Shown: positions 22,303 through 33,874, counted from the stretch's first letter. The stretch is 64,000 nt of DNA from Cunninghamia lanceolata (GCA_027924645.1 BSBN01001483.1:1612001-1676000); one strand, 5' to 3'. The notes: generated from the letters alone by a model not told the origin. Numbers and translations are program-made.

Positions 22303-24285
22303 TCTGTGTACAAGTGGAAAGAGTAATAAGTAATGAGTGATGGGAAAAATGTAAATAAGCTTTTATAAAGTTTGACCTTTCAACTTTGACAAACATCTTT
22401 ATTTTAAATATTAAATGAAAGCAAAGTTTAGGGTTTCAAATGTTTGATGCAAGTTTAAAGAGGAGCCTAAACATATATTTTAACTCATTGTTTTTTACTC
22501 AAACATTGCAATCTCTTCGACAAAGCCATAGGAGCTTATAAGCTGGATCATGAAGCTCAAATAAATGTTCTATATTCCCCATCACATGGGAAGAACCAAG
22601 AGGCGCAACAAAAACACGGTGATTGTTTCCTAAGTTGCAAAGATTGCGTACAATCATTAGGGGGAACGGAAATGCGGAAATGTTGTACTGGGTGGTCCAA
22701 GTTGTTCCACTTGACAGATACAAGATTGAGATGCTACTTCATCATATTGGCACAATGATACTTGAACATCTGGATTTGCAATTACTTTAGGGCAAGCTAT
22801 TTGGAGCAAGGAGGATTGTCATGTCCCTTTTCTCAAATTAGAGTCATAAATAATATTAGAATAAAAAGTATTTTTAAACACTAGCAAAAAGTAAAAAAAT
22901 AAAAATAATAAAAATTAAATAAAATAAAAATATTAAAATGATAAAAATTAAATAAAAGTAGTTTTAAATACTTGGCGGGTATTTAGGAGCCAAGCGCCCA
23001 AATTGAAAGGGTATATGAATAAGGCTCCAATTTTCATTTAGCTCATCAGATTTTCATTTCAACAATTTTAATTTGAGTTCAAGTTTGAACATGCAATCAA
23101 GGACGAAACCCCTTGACTGTAAATTCTGAGGTTAGGACGAAAACCTTACCTCTTACATAGCAATTCTATACAAGGATTGTAATTGCACCGATTAGTGATC
23201 TTGTTCGAATTTTCAGGCTTTTCTAGGCACCGGAATATTAGCAAGACAATCATTAAGCCCAGATCAGCATTCCTATATGCATCATTCAAAGGGTATCTCT
23301 GCCTCATTCATTGTTGGGTGATGTTGCTAAGAATTTCCATTCATCAAGGAACAGGCCACCAAAGGACTGCTAGGCGAAACTACACTACTCGTTGCTAGTT
23401 ACCTCTCATACGGTCAAGCCTGGGCGTTCACCAAGAATACAAACAATTCATAATAATTCTGGCGCGGACTACACTACACAGCACACTTTAAATGTTCACC
23501 ACCCATACACAATCAACTTAGATGAAGAAAGATTCTATCATGCAAGTACAAATAACTACGTGTAATTATTTTTCTCAATAAAATACAGCATCTGGGACCT
23601 GACAGCATTTTCAAAGCGTCTATTTCAATTGCAGATTAGCAAAGCAAAAGCATGATTAGTTAAGAAAAATCTTACAGTAATTTCCCATTAGATTTTAATC
23701 CAAATCCAACTAGAGTCAATCCTGCATAGACATATATGGAATGATAAGTTGACCTGAAATCTAAAATGGCTGTAATATAAAATTTAGTTTTGTGAGGGTT
23801 TAGTTAGCTCACCTTCAATTACATCTCATATACCAAAAGCACAAGAAAGCAGAGGAACCCAATCACAGCAATCACCACGAGGGTTTTGTTTGCGGATTCA
23901 GTATTTCGCCTAAAACAGGTCCACTCTTGCATAACCATCTTTACATTGCAAATTAGATTATATAGGTTAAACAAGAGAATAACCTCTTAGAAGTAAATTC
24001 GTGCTCCCTCAGAAACCCGATTTTCTTGAAGACGAGAGTAAACATCAAAATTGTCGGACACCCAAAAGAAAAATCGAAGAAAAATGGTAGAATCAAAGCT
24101 ATTTTCTTTTGTATACCGTGCTCAGGCATATATGCGTCAACAAACGCGAGCATCCCTAACAAGACCTTCACTGCCACTGTATATATATATATATGATCTA
24201 CTAAGTCCAACGCATTTCATAGTATTTGAAGGGCACCATTGAATAAATAACTGTATAAAAAAATTGCTTGACAGGCAAGGTGGAC
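22303..24285. other. Noncoding DNA with a possible small solo LTR
   Basis: No recognisable gene. At 22817-23604 a 788-bp block begins TGTCATGTCCC and ends GGGACCTGACA, which are inverted with one mismatch, recalling the ends of the solo LTR at 7050. Flanking pentamers (AGGAT, GCATT) do not match, so this is only a candidate. Minus-strand 22723-22499 is open for 74 codons but unrecognised. AT-rich runs occur at 22880-22970. Confidence 0.35.
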
Positions 24286-24289
24286 TGTC

Positions 24290-25200
24290 AAATTTAAGCC
24301 GTGCTGAGAGATGAATAAAGTAGTCTAAGAGCAATATTAGAGTCTCTCTGTCATTTGGAGACAACAATATTTGTAGTAGTCTAAGAGAAATATTGGAGTC
24401 TGTCTGTCATTTGGAGGCAACTAGGCAACAAAATTGTGTATTGTTCATTGGAGTCTGTCTGTCATTTGGAGGCAACAAAATTGTGTATAGTTCATTGGAG
24501 TCTCTCTGTCATTTGGAGGCAACCTATCAATTCAACAAAATTGTGTATTGTTCATTGGAGTCTGTCTGTCATTTGGAGGCAACAAAATTGTGTATAGTTC
24601 ATTGGAGTCTGTCTGTCATTTGGAGGCAACTATCTGGAGATAGTTGCCTCCAAATGACAAACAGACTCCAATGAACAATACACAATTTTGGATAGTCCTC
24701 CAAATGACAGACAGACTCCAATGAACAATACACAATTTTGGATAGTTGCCTCAGATAGTTGCCTCCAAATGACAGACAGACTCTAATGAACAATACACAA
24801 TTTTGTTGCCTCCAAATGACAGACAGACTCCAATGAACAATACACAATTTTGTTGAATTGATAGGTTGCCTCCAAATGACAGACAGACTCCAATGAACTA
24901 TACACAATTTTGTTGCCTCCAAATGACAGACAGACTCCAATGAACAATACACAATTTTGTTGCCTAGTTGCCTCCAAATGACAGACAGACTCCAATAAAC
25001 AACACACAATTTTGTTGCCTCCAAATGACAGACAGACTCCAATGAACAATACACAATTTTGTTGCCTCCAAATGACTAACAGACTCCAATATTTCTCTTA
25101 GACTACTACAAATATTGTTGTCTCCAAATGACAGACTCCAATATTGCTCTTAGACTACTTTATTCATCTCTCAAGCAGGGCTTAAAATTATACTGTCATT
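24290..25200. repeat. Fold-back element with arrays of a ~47-bp unit on both arms
   Basis: The left arm repeats units built on 'GTCTGTCATTTGGAGGCAAC' and 'AAAATTGTGTATTGTTCAT'. From 24638 the same units continue in reverse complement. The centre is a perfect hairpin, GGCAACTATCT-GG-AGATAGTTGCC. Outer parts also pair: GCTGAGAGATGAATAAAGTA near 24303 matches the reverse of the sequence near 25160. Arms of roughly 350 and 550 bp contain different unit numbers. A further plus-oriented partial unit sits at 25193-25230. The structure would form a long hairpin RNA if transcribed. No transposase is present. Confidence 0.85.
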
Positions 25201-26386
25201 TCGAGACTACAAAATTGTGTATTGTGTAACTTTTTGCCACATCTTGAAAGTGGTCTACGAGAGATACATAACCATCCTGGGAGCCGCTGTCACTACTGAG
25301 GGTAATTACACACTTCTCTAAGATCACTGTGAAATGATTATATATTTTGCTCCCTGTGTAATCTGTATGCCATCGTACTGAGCAACGATACTGAATAAAT
25401 TGAACAATTTCCAGTTTAATGTTCGTTGTGTTTCCAAGATTCGTGTTGCAAGGGCTGTAGCTGTGGGTATTTGGGTTGTCAATCAGAATACACATATAAT
25501 TTACATACGGGGTATTACATATTACCTGGTTTATTTTGATGTTATATGCATACGAAAATATTTACATGCTAAGAATTGCAGTGTCTAGACGATTTTCTTT
25601 CGCCCATTCCAAAGCCCGGTTATAAAATGGGCCTGTCAAGTCCTATAAACGATCTATATATAAAAGGATCCAAAACCCACATACCTTTTAATGCCGAAGT
25701 CTTCATCAGGAGGCCGCTGTATTGCATACAGATCCACCTGCCAAAAAACGATGTTCAGCTAGGGGGCGGGGCACCGGCAGAGGCATCTCCAGAGTCTCTG
25801 GCATTACAGATTTTTGCCTTTGATGTTGGTTAAGCATACCCTAAGAATCTTGCTAGACAGATCAAAACTAAAGGAGCAACCTGTAACCCCATGTCCCCAT
25901 GCGGCTGCTTAAGTAAGTTTTTTATTTTAAAATATGGAAAAAAGGATAATATAGAATCTTTACCTATTTTAGTGGAGCAGTTGCTGCTTAGAAATTGAAA
26001 ACACGCTGGATAAAAAAGGGGGTCTGCAAATAAGCAGCAACTGCATATTGGGAAAATTGCCATGTGGCGTCATATAATTGCTTCTCTCCTTTTTCACAAT
26101 TCCCCCCCCAATTTTTCCCTCCATATTTTACTTGCACAATTCCCCCAAATTTTCCCTTCATATTTTTCCCTCATTTTTATTTTTCCTTTTATATACTCTC
26201 TTTGCATATAATTTTTGCTCATTTCTGTCAACACCAATTTGTGTGCGTATCATTTCTGGCTCTGTGTGTATCAGTTCTGGCTCTGTCAACAGCAATTAAA
26301 TTGTGTGCTGTAATTAAATTGTTGCCTAAAGTTGAGAAGCCCACGGTTGCTAATGACAGTTGTGATTGCTTTTTCTTTCAATCAGA
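25201..26386. other. Unassigned DNA right of the fold-back
   Basis: Minus-strand 25495-25196 is open for 99 codons, with a stretch 'CSVRWHTDYTGS' faintly like the C-terminal half of COBRA-like proteins, but too weak to call. The plus strand at 26060-26300 is pyrimidine-rich with C-runs and looks noncoding. No other gene is supported. Confidence 0.3.
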
Positions 26387-26692
26387 AGATGCCGGGGATC
26401 GATCTGGAGACTCTTGAGATGCATATTGAAATCCAACAAAAATCTGCCACCCTTTAACTTCTTCTTCACCAGTGTTATGCACAGTTGCAGTGGAATTAAA
26501 GACGCAGGGCTGCTCTTTTTGATTCACAGTGAAGGGATAAGTTTTCCAGGGATGCTGCACCTGGTAATTCAAATAAGCTCCATTACATTTATCCCTTACA
26601 GAAACCCCATTACCATTTCCTTGTGCCTCAACCCACACAAGAAAGAATACTAAAAACACAAGAAAAGTGATATTAACCCCTTCGGATGACAT
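26387..26692 (-). pseudogene. COBRA-like (COBL7/10-type) N-terminal fragment fused to a TPR snippet
   Basis: From ATG 26692 the minus strand encodes a hydrophobic signal peptide ('ITFLVFLVFFLVW', cut near AQG). 'CNGAYLNYQV' and 'FNSTATVHNTGEEEVKGW' follow, then 'FVGFQYA', matching the N-terminal extracellular region of GPI-anchored COBRA-like cell-wall proteins of the COBL7/10/11 group. The normal continuation is absent. After 26420 the sequence switches to about 30 bp that is also present in the TPR-like fragment at 27142-27171, and the reading ends. The piece is therefore a truncated, chimeric gene fragment. COBL7-type naming rests on remembered motifs. Confidence 0.6.
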
Positions 26693-26705
26693 GATTTGGG
26701 CCTAC

Positions 26706-26920
26706 GGAGCATTCACAACTCCAGAGGGATTCAAAAGATAGAAAAAATGAAACGAAATGGGTGTGAGCCAAATGAATTCAAAAGCTATCACTTGGAACTG
26801 TGGCAAAAATCTGGAGCATTCAAAACTCCAGAGGGATTCAAAAAGATAGAAGAAATGAAACGAAATGGGTGTGAGCCAAATGAATTCAAATGCTAACACT
26901 TGGAACTGTGGCAAAAATCT
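26706..26920. repeat. Two-copy tandem repeat, about 107 bp
   Basis: The segment starting GGAGCATTCACAACTCCAGA at 26706 recurs at 26813 with a few substitutions and a one-base indel. A further partial start occurs near 26920. It lies just upstream of the COBRA-like start codon. One frame reads 'KIEEMKRNGCEPNEF' twice, recalling a pentatricopeptide motif, but the period is not 105 bp. Confidence 0.8.
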
Positions 26921-27099
26921 AGAGCATTTTATCTGGTTAAATGCCATCTTGGCATTGAGAAAACAACCAAGTTCAGGCTGTAGGCCAGCAAACTCTGTCT
27001 CAAGTATTTTGTTTTTCAAGAGACTGGATTGCCCACATGATTGCTTTCTACGGTAGGAGAAGTTTCCAAATGTACGTTAAAGCTGTTAAGCATATGAAT

Positions 27100-27330
27100 A
27101 TGGACATTGTTTTGGCTCCAGAGTCTCCAGATCGGGTTTTGAGATGCCCGGGATCGATCTGGAGACTCTTGTTGGAATCCTCTAACGCCTGCTGAAACTC
27201 GCCCATCTGAAAACGCTGGTTTTGAATAACTGAGTTTGAATTGCAGGCGACATTTGCTAGCTGGGAGCCGAGACATGGCCGATTTCGATATGGATGCCTG
27301 CGATCTGAGATTGAGGTCTATACATGTCCA
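27100..27330 (-). pseudogene. TPR-protein exon fragment
   Basis: On the minus strand, one frame reads 'MGEFQQALEDSNKSLQIDP' followed by GHLKT, a canonical tetratricopeptide repeat helix pair. It is preceded by 'VACNSNSVIQNQ', which may be the degraded previous helix. TPRs mediate protein-protein contacts. The motif stops after one repeat at a 13-bp inverted repeat (GAGTCTCCAGATC at 27121 and its reverse complement at 27156). About 30 bp of it is duplicated at 26387. It is probably a captured gene piece rather than a local gene. Confidence 0.5.
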
Positions 27331-29393
27331 CATTTTTCTGTGATATTATTAGTTTACTAATTATTTTCAATACATTACAGATCATGAAACTTATTTTCGA
27401 TACATTGCAGACTCCGCATTCGCTTCGTTCAGCGAATAATATTAGATCGGGAAGCCCAAGTCGGAACCTCTACAGAAGAATGGTGCCTCTGTGACTGTTC
27501 AGGGAAGGAAAAAAAAAAATTTAAAATCACTGCTTAAAAATAAGCAAAAAAAAAATATCCATGGGTCAGTAGCTCCACAAATAACTCCTAAAAATGTTGA
27601 GTAGTGACTGCTAACCAAAATAAGTTAAGTAGTCGCATGGAGACATGCCCTAAGAAATTGTTTTTTACGGACTCCAATACAAAGCGTGATTCCGAAAGCA
27701 TTTTCCAAATCGCTAATTCTCGTCGTTTGATACAAGGTGCGATTTCCCCGGCAGTTTACCTGGTCTCGATTTACGCAATGCGGACAGACGCTTCTTTGAC
27801 GGAAAGAATCCCACCGTTATGATGGGATGGGATACAGTAAATCATGACTCTACCCTCATAGGGTCACAATTTCACCAGTGTAATAAATATGTGTAGAGCT
27901 TTTGGAAAACACTGTGTGTAGCTTTTTTAGAGACGTTTCGGATCACACTCCATGATCCATCATCAGGGTGAAGAGAAAAGAATGAGTATGTCGCAATTGC
28001 AGAGAGGGTTCCTTAAAAAGAGAGAGGGTGTAATAAATACAAGTGGAGTCAATCCATGGAACAAGTTCCATGTTGGACAGTTGGCTGGTGCAAGATATTG
28101 GCGAGTAAATGATAATACTGAAGGGAAGGAATGTAAACACATCGGTCCAATCTTATAAACCGCTTTTTATAAACCACTTTTTAACAATGTTGAATAGTCA
28201 AAACTTAACATTTTATTTAAAAATTTAAATAACTTTGTTTGATCTTTTTAAAGAGGGGATAGTTTATTTTTGCAAATTAAATTGTATGTTTTAAAGTAAA
28301 TAACTATTATATTAAATATTATAAATGTTTACTTAACTATTATATTATTATAAATGTAGATAAATATTAAATATTTAAATTAGATATTATATTATATTAA
28401 ATTATATATATATAAAACTAATTATAATATATATAATTAAATAAATATTGAAATTAAAAAATTAAATATTATTTTGAATATAATATATATAATAATGATT
28501 ATTAGAGATTTTATATCTTTCTATGTTTATTAGAGAGAGGATAAGGGAGAGAGAGAGGGGTAAGGAGATCACCTCAGTTCCTAACTACTTAAATTATCAT
28601 GGAAAAACCACTTCTAAGAAGTATAGCTTTCCACCAACAAGAAAGGAAAATCCATGGGCAACTAATTGTAATGGAGGAACTAGATACATAGGTTATCATT
28701 TGCAGATTACATTATCTTGTGCAACACTATTTGTCTTCCTAATAAATAATTGTATTTGAATATATTTTATTAAATTTACAATACATAAATTTAACTATTT
28801 TATGGCCGTTTTGATTCATGGCATTTTATATTTAAGGGGGCTAATAAACAATATGTTGATCACATGTAATGCTCCATGTAGAGGCAAACGAAGATTCTCC
28901 TCGTCATTTGACATACATAGTAGACAAGAAGATATCTTTAGGTGAAAATGAAATGGCAAGTTGGCAGGATTTTATATTTAAGTTGAAATTGACTCAAATT
29001 TCTACTCACTTTTGGGATTTACAGTATGGGAATTCAACACACATACTTTACTTTGACTTGATTTTCCAAATGGTATAATGCAATTATGATCTTTTAGCCA
29101 ATGTCTAAAATGCTTAAGGATGGATGGTTGTTTTTGTATGAGATGATACGTACTTTAACTATTAATGCTCACTTAATGTAGATGTGAATGTAATTTATGC
29201 TAACATGATATAACAGCTTGTCTCTAATAGCTCTATAAAATATTTTTATCTCTGGTTTATGGCCAGTGAATTTAGAGTCCCTTGTGCACATTTTATTTTT
29301 GCTCTAGTTTTAAAGGTATTCAATAGGCCCTGCTTCCATATTGGGTTTTTTCACATGCTATGATCTATTTAACAAAGCTTGAGAATGAACAAC
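27331..29393. other. AT-rich unassigned DNA
   Basis: I find no recognisable gene. The 28190-28520 stretch is almost pure A/T. A short GA-rich run follows at 28530-28560. Small open frames near 27604 and 28523 have no recognisable content. Confidence 0.4.
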
Positions 29394-29717
29394 CTAATAT
29401 ACATATATCAACACTCTCAATGACCGGTTGTAACATCCTTGGGTGATATCCAAATTTTGAATTTGATCTAAATTATCAGGAGTTGCATAACTCGGACAAC
29501 TGCATTGGTCATTCATACAGATGCCATAAGGTCCACAAACTTTTGGAAGAACACACTTATCAAATTGATCTAACCCAAAGTCTGGATACCATGCTGAAAT
29601 ATTGTTGCTTGTGCCTGGCAATGTCATTTGGCATACCCTGTATGATCTGAGGTTACCATCACTATCAAGCCTCATGAACCTGTATTGGGTGTCATTAAGA
29701 GTAGGTGCCAAATACAA
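29394..29717 (-). pseudogene. S-locus-glycoprotein-like fragment (G-type lectin receptor or EP1-like)
   Basis: The minus strand reads 'YRFMRLDSDGNLRSYRV', then 'ISAWYPDFGLDQFDKC', and a cysteine-rich stretch 'CVLPKVCGPYGICMNDQCSCP'. This is the S-locus glycoprotein domain with the following EGF-like module of G-type lectin S-receptor kinases and EP1-like secreted proteins. Neither the lectin domain upstream nor a PAN or kinase domain downstream is visible, and the frame closes at 29394. It is an isolated fragment of about 107 codons. These proteins act at the plant cell surface in recognition; this piece is unlikely to function. Confidence 0.65.
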
Positions 29718-29798
29718 AAACCCAATTATCCACTATGCTATGCTCTATTTAACTTGCTCAATGTATGGTCCCAATTATCTAAACAAGTGGATAATTCT

Positions 29799-30513
29799 GT
29801 AGCAATGCTTTTTTTGTTTTCATTCTTTTCAATAAAAACATCTTCATAGGTTAGGACCATCCATGTTTGAGTTTTTAGGTTTAATATCTATTATTTGTTG
29901 ACCAAAGAGGCCAAAGATTAGGGTTTGTTACTGAACAGAGCAGGTGTATACATCATGGATAGTTCTGTTAATTATAAGGTGGGGAATGAATAACTTGTGT
30001 GAAAAATATGAAGATTGAAGAGCTGTTAAATGTGCTTCGGATAAGCTCTGGTCTAGCTTGTGTTGTGGTTATGCTGTGCTAAGCACATATAATTTTCTCC
30101 AAAATCTCTTTGGCAATAACATGTGAAAATTATATAGGAGCATCCTCTACGGCACCATTAGGTAGGTCCATGCTACGAGTGCATAAGAAATGACAATAAA
30201 TTGTAAGATTAAGGTATATAAGCATTGGTAAAACCCAAAACAGGTAAAAATATGTGCTTAACACAGCGTAACCACAACACAAGCTAGACCAGAGCTTCTT
30301 GGAAGCACATTTAAAAGCTCTTCAATCTTCACATTTTCACACAAGTTATTCATTCCCCACCTTAGAATTAGCAGAATAATCCACGATGTGTACACCTACT
30401 ATGTTCAACAACAAACCCTAATCTTTGGCATCCTAGAAACTCAAACATGGATGATCCTAACCTGTGAAAATGTTTTTACTGAAAAGAATGAAAATAAAAA
30501 CAAGCGTTGCTAC
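29799..30513. repeat. Large imperfect inverted repeat (arms 292 and 264 bp)
   Basis: The left arm 29799-30090 pairs with the right arm 30250-30513 around a loop of about 159 bp. Matching blocks include GTAGCAATGC/GCGTTGCTAC at the outside, and GTGGGGAATGAATAACTTGTG with its complement near 30340. ACACAAGCTAGACCAGAGCT near 30275 pairs with its complement near 30050. Arms carry several substitutions and indels. There is no coding content. Confidence 0.85.
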
Positions 30514-31446
30514 ACTAAGGAAAAGGACTTACAGATCGAATGGACTTAATGTTACTGCAATGTAAAATGGTAGGGCGCTGTCAGTATTGTATCCTACTCT
30601 ACGCTGACTTGATGTTGCAACTTTTTGTTTTTGCTGGAAATCAATTGTTGGCTTGCGCACCTTGCTCTGTCCCTGGCAATGATGTGTTCGCGGGTTTGAC
30701 TGGCGTTTAGGGGAAGATTCATGCTTCCCAAAATTTCATTAAATTTCACATTTTTTCGTTCATTGTTGTTGATCGTAATGTGTATGGTGACGATTCTTTC
30801 AATGGTTGTTCGTGTACTCGGGATACATTTCAATACGTCGATCGGCATCTGACACAATATGGAGCTCACCTTGCTCTACAAGTGAAATGCCTATCTGACA
30901 CAATACGGACCTCAACTCGCTCTGCAAGTTGAACGCCTATCGACATAATTACACCTTTAGATATTTAGGTAATAGATAAATAAAAATCGGTGAAAAGAAG
31001 ATTTTTATGGTGACCCGGGATCTTTTCCAATCCCAGATATTTAGGTAATTGACAAACGACAATAACATTACTTGATAATAAACATGAAACTGATGTTTCA
31101 ATTAGAGGAATTTGTGGTTATGAATAAGAGTTTTTTTGTGGATAAAATTGATTCTTTTAATTCCTCTCTTTCTCCTTATAATAAGAAGATTTTTATGGCA
31201 CTCCATCTTTTCTACTCCCAGGTAAGTAGTGTTAAGAAATGTGGATAACAATAATTGATAGAGTGACCCAAACATGGACTATAAGACGAAAACTACGAAC
31301 TAAACTTGGTTGAGGCTAGGGAAGGCACTTGATTGAAATGGACAAGTAGACAAGTGTTTTCCCTCTAAAGCGATACAATGCATAATGAACATTTTTCGAT
31401 CTCTTTTTAAGTCTATTAATAAAAAATAGATACATTTCTACAAGCA
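30514..31446. other. Unassigned DNA with a 46-bp tandem pair
   Basis: Two degenerate copies of a 46-bp unit beginning ATCTGACACAATA start at 30847 and 30893. Minus-strand 30869-30594 is open for 91 codons ('IVTIHITINNNERKNVKF'), which I do not recognise. Nothing else is identified. Confidence 0.45.
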
Positions 31447-31944
31447 ATATTTTAGAGCTCTTGTTGCTTGCATGTGCTTATAACATTTTGAGAGTGGCAC
31501 TAGAGAGAGGGCACTAGAGAGAGCGCATTTTATATAGAGTCCACTCTGCTATTTTATAATACATAATACTCTCAGTATACATATTTTTCTCATTGCCCCT
31601 CTGCTATTTGATATTTTGGATTATACTACTATTTGATATTTTTGTATTATAATCCTATTATTCTATATAAAATATGCTATTTAAATCTGCTATCAAATAG
31701 TAGAGGGTAATTTTTTTTTATTACTATTATAATAATAGTCAAATTATTATAATAGTAATGATATTTTTCATTACTATTATAAAATATGCAATTTACATCA
31801 TTAATACCATTTTTTTAAATTTTTAATATAATATAGCCTCTTTTATTTTATTTTATTAAAAGGGCATTCTTATATATAAAATATGTTATATATATAATAT
31901 AGCGATATTTTAGAGCTCTTGTTGCTTGCATGTGCTTATAACAT
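31447..31944. repeat. Exact 40-bp direct repeat flanking AT-rich DNA
   Basis: The 40-bp sequence beginning ATATTTTAGAGCTCTTGTTG and ending GCTTATAACAT occurs at 31447-31486 and 31905-31944, 458 bp apart. Between the copies lies very AT-rich sequence with a GAGAGAG segment at 31495-31525. Confidence 0.85.
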
Positions 31945-32581
31945 GCTAAAAAGTGGATATCTATAAGATCTCACAACATGTTTAGTTCTTAAGGATATAA
32001 AGACACTATAATTATTTTCAACAGGTTTAGTTCTTCTTGAGTGGTCATGTTTAGCATTGTAAATATGTATTTGAGTATGTACACATTACAAATTGAAAAG
32101 AAGATATAGATGGCATCCATAGTTGTAACACACATCAATTTTTAGTCTTATGCATGTTGATTTCGATAGCAATTTGCATTGGATCAATAAATAGGAAATT
32201 TTAAACCTTCATTGAAGAATTGCAAATTGCAATATCCAAGTCAATTATAGATCAGTTGTCAACTGGGTAGTGCTACATGTGAAAATAATTCATTAGAAAT
32301 ATTGCAATCACTCGCTAAACATGCCTTAAATGATTAATGATATTGGTGATTGATCATTGTTATGATTTTTCAATCTGCTTGCACAAAGTTGAATCATTTG
32401 TATTTTTGTATGATAACAGTTAACAATTCTTGTATGTGTATATAAAAACCCAAAAACATTTATATCCCCAAAATAGTTGGATCTTCATTTCTTAGTTTAA
32501 ACGGGTTTTCATTTCTTGTAAAATAGGTGCAATATATAGTCAATTGGGGTGTTCTGAAATGGTAATCAATGGGTTTTGCAG

Positions 32582-32878
32582 CAAAGACCTTCAAATTCAA
32601 CTTTATGTAGAAGCAAAGATTCAGTACAATTACATATTCTAGTAAGTAATGATGTGAGAGAAGTTGATACTGCTGATGTCAGCATGCATAAGGAACTTTC
32701 TCATATTGGTCTGATGTGAAAAGTGTTAAATAAAACACAGTTTCACAGGAAAGTTGAAGATCTTATAGGTAAGATACCAACTCCTAATGAATGAGCTGAA
32801 ATTGATGTTCCACTTGCAGATGCAGAAATGATTGATGTTGATACTAAATTTGTTGTAAATGTTGTGAACAAACTTTAA
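32582..32878 (+). pseudogene. Exon-like remnant, unidentified protein
   Basis: A 99-codon reading follows an intron-like acceptor (TTTTGCAG ending 32581) and closes at TAA 32876. It is broken by two internal TGA codons, after 'KELSHIGLM' and after 'GKIPTPNE'. Composition is protein-like ('NDVREVDTADVSMHKELSH', 'FHRKVEDLIGKIPTPNE', 'AEMIDVDTKFVVNVVNKL'). I do not recognise the family. No further exon was found nearby. Confidence 0.35.
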
Positions 32879-33392
32879 GTCCTTAAAAACTTGGCTTTAT
32901 CTATGATCAAATTAAAATAGCTATGAACTTCTTAGTAGATTAGGGGTTAGAAAGTAGCAATGAGCCAGAGACACACTAGTACATCAAAAACAACACTAAC
33001 CTACTATATTAACTCAATTGTTCACAATACATAAGATATTTTTCCATGTGCGTAATCCTAATCCATATACAAGTATTTATAGGCACATCAATATAGAAAA
33101 CTACTAAGTGGTATTATGATACACTGGGGTATTAAAACAATGGACCAACAAAACCACCTATAAAGGCCCAAAAACCATTGTCGCCTATACCCCAGCTAGG
33201 GTGATGCCATGGACCCCACTAATTGTGCCCAGGTGTACAGTCTGTAGAGGTGTAAAACATACAAACTATACAAAACATATATGCAGGTGTGTAGAACTGC
33301 TATTTTGTTGATTTTGAGCTGCAATTAGTATGATATATCTATTTTTAGTTAAGCTCAAGCTTGAGGTGTCTATGTAGTTACACATTCTACGG
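32879..33392. other. Unassigned DNA left of the solo LTR
   Basis: No recognisable gene, RNA or repeat. It ends with the TACGG target duplication (33388-33392) of the adjacent solo LTR. Confidence 0.4.
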
Positions 33393-33874
33393 TGTAGCAT
33401 CCACGTTCTAGAAACATAGTAAGAACCAAAAATTCACCATAAAGTAAATTTACAAGGCAAAAATGAGATAGAAAATTTTTCTTTTATTCAACATATAGTC
33501 GAGTAACTACAATTACAAGATATCTCATTACAAATACAATCAACATTATTGTCTTTCTCAAGTAAAATGTTTACAAAAACTAAATCAATTATAAATACCT
33601 GAATCAGATAATGTTTTACTTATTCTCAATCAACACAAGTCTCAAAGATATACTGCATCCGAAAATTTGACATCTTTATCGCAAACCTTGGCATGTCTTC
33701 TGCTAGAGAGAGAGAGTATCTTTCCAGTGATTTACCTCCAACCACAAACCGTCGGTCTCCTGCACTCCTTCCTAACCGGAAGTGGCCCTTCCCTTCACAA
33801 GAAGTATAGACCAAGGTGACCAGTGGTAATTTGCCTTTCTGAGTACATAGTGTTGTATCTTACACAACTCTATC
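33393..33874 (-). mobile_element. Solo LTR, 3' part (left of the nested Tekay insertion)
   Basis: On the minus strand this is the 3' end of a Tekay-type LTR, ending at 33393 as GGATGCTACA and preceded on the plus strand by TACGG (33388-33392). Its text around 33720-33800 matches the Tekay LTR near 45920 (CCACTTCCGGTTAGGAAGGA type block). The remainder of the same LTR is at 46288-50495. The total is about 4.69 kb, against 3.54 kb for the LTRs of the nested element, so it is a related but different subfamily or carries an extra insertion. Confidence 0.85.

Noticed and set aside
24393..25054. Repetitive open frames on both strands (SLESVCHLEAT / WSLSVIWRQ units)
   Set aside because: They are translations of the fold-back repeat unit; no protein family and both strands read equally.
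24290..25200. CRISPR-like look of regularly spaced identical units
   Set aside because: Units invert at the centre, spacers are not unique and the context is a plant nuclear genome.
25196..25495. 99-codon minus-strand frame as a COBRA-like C-terminal piece
   Set aside because: Only a short W-H-x-D-Y-x-G resemblance; not enough to claim homology.
26696..26896. Possible pentatricopeptide repeats (EMKRNGCEPNEF twice)
   Set aside because: The repeat is a 107-bp DNA duplication, not 105 bp, with no further PPR helices; similarity limited to one short block.
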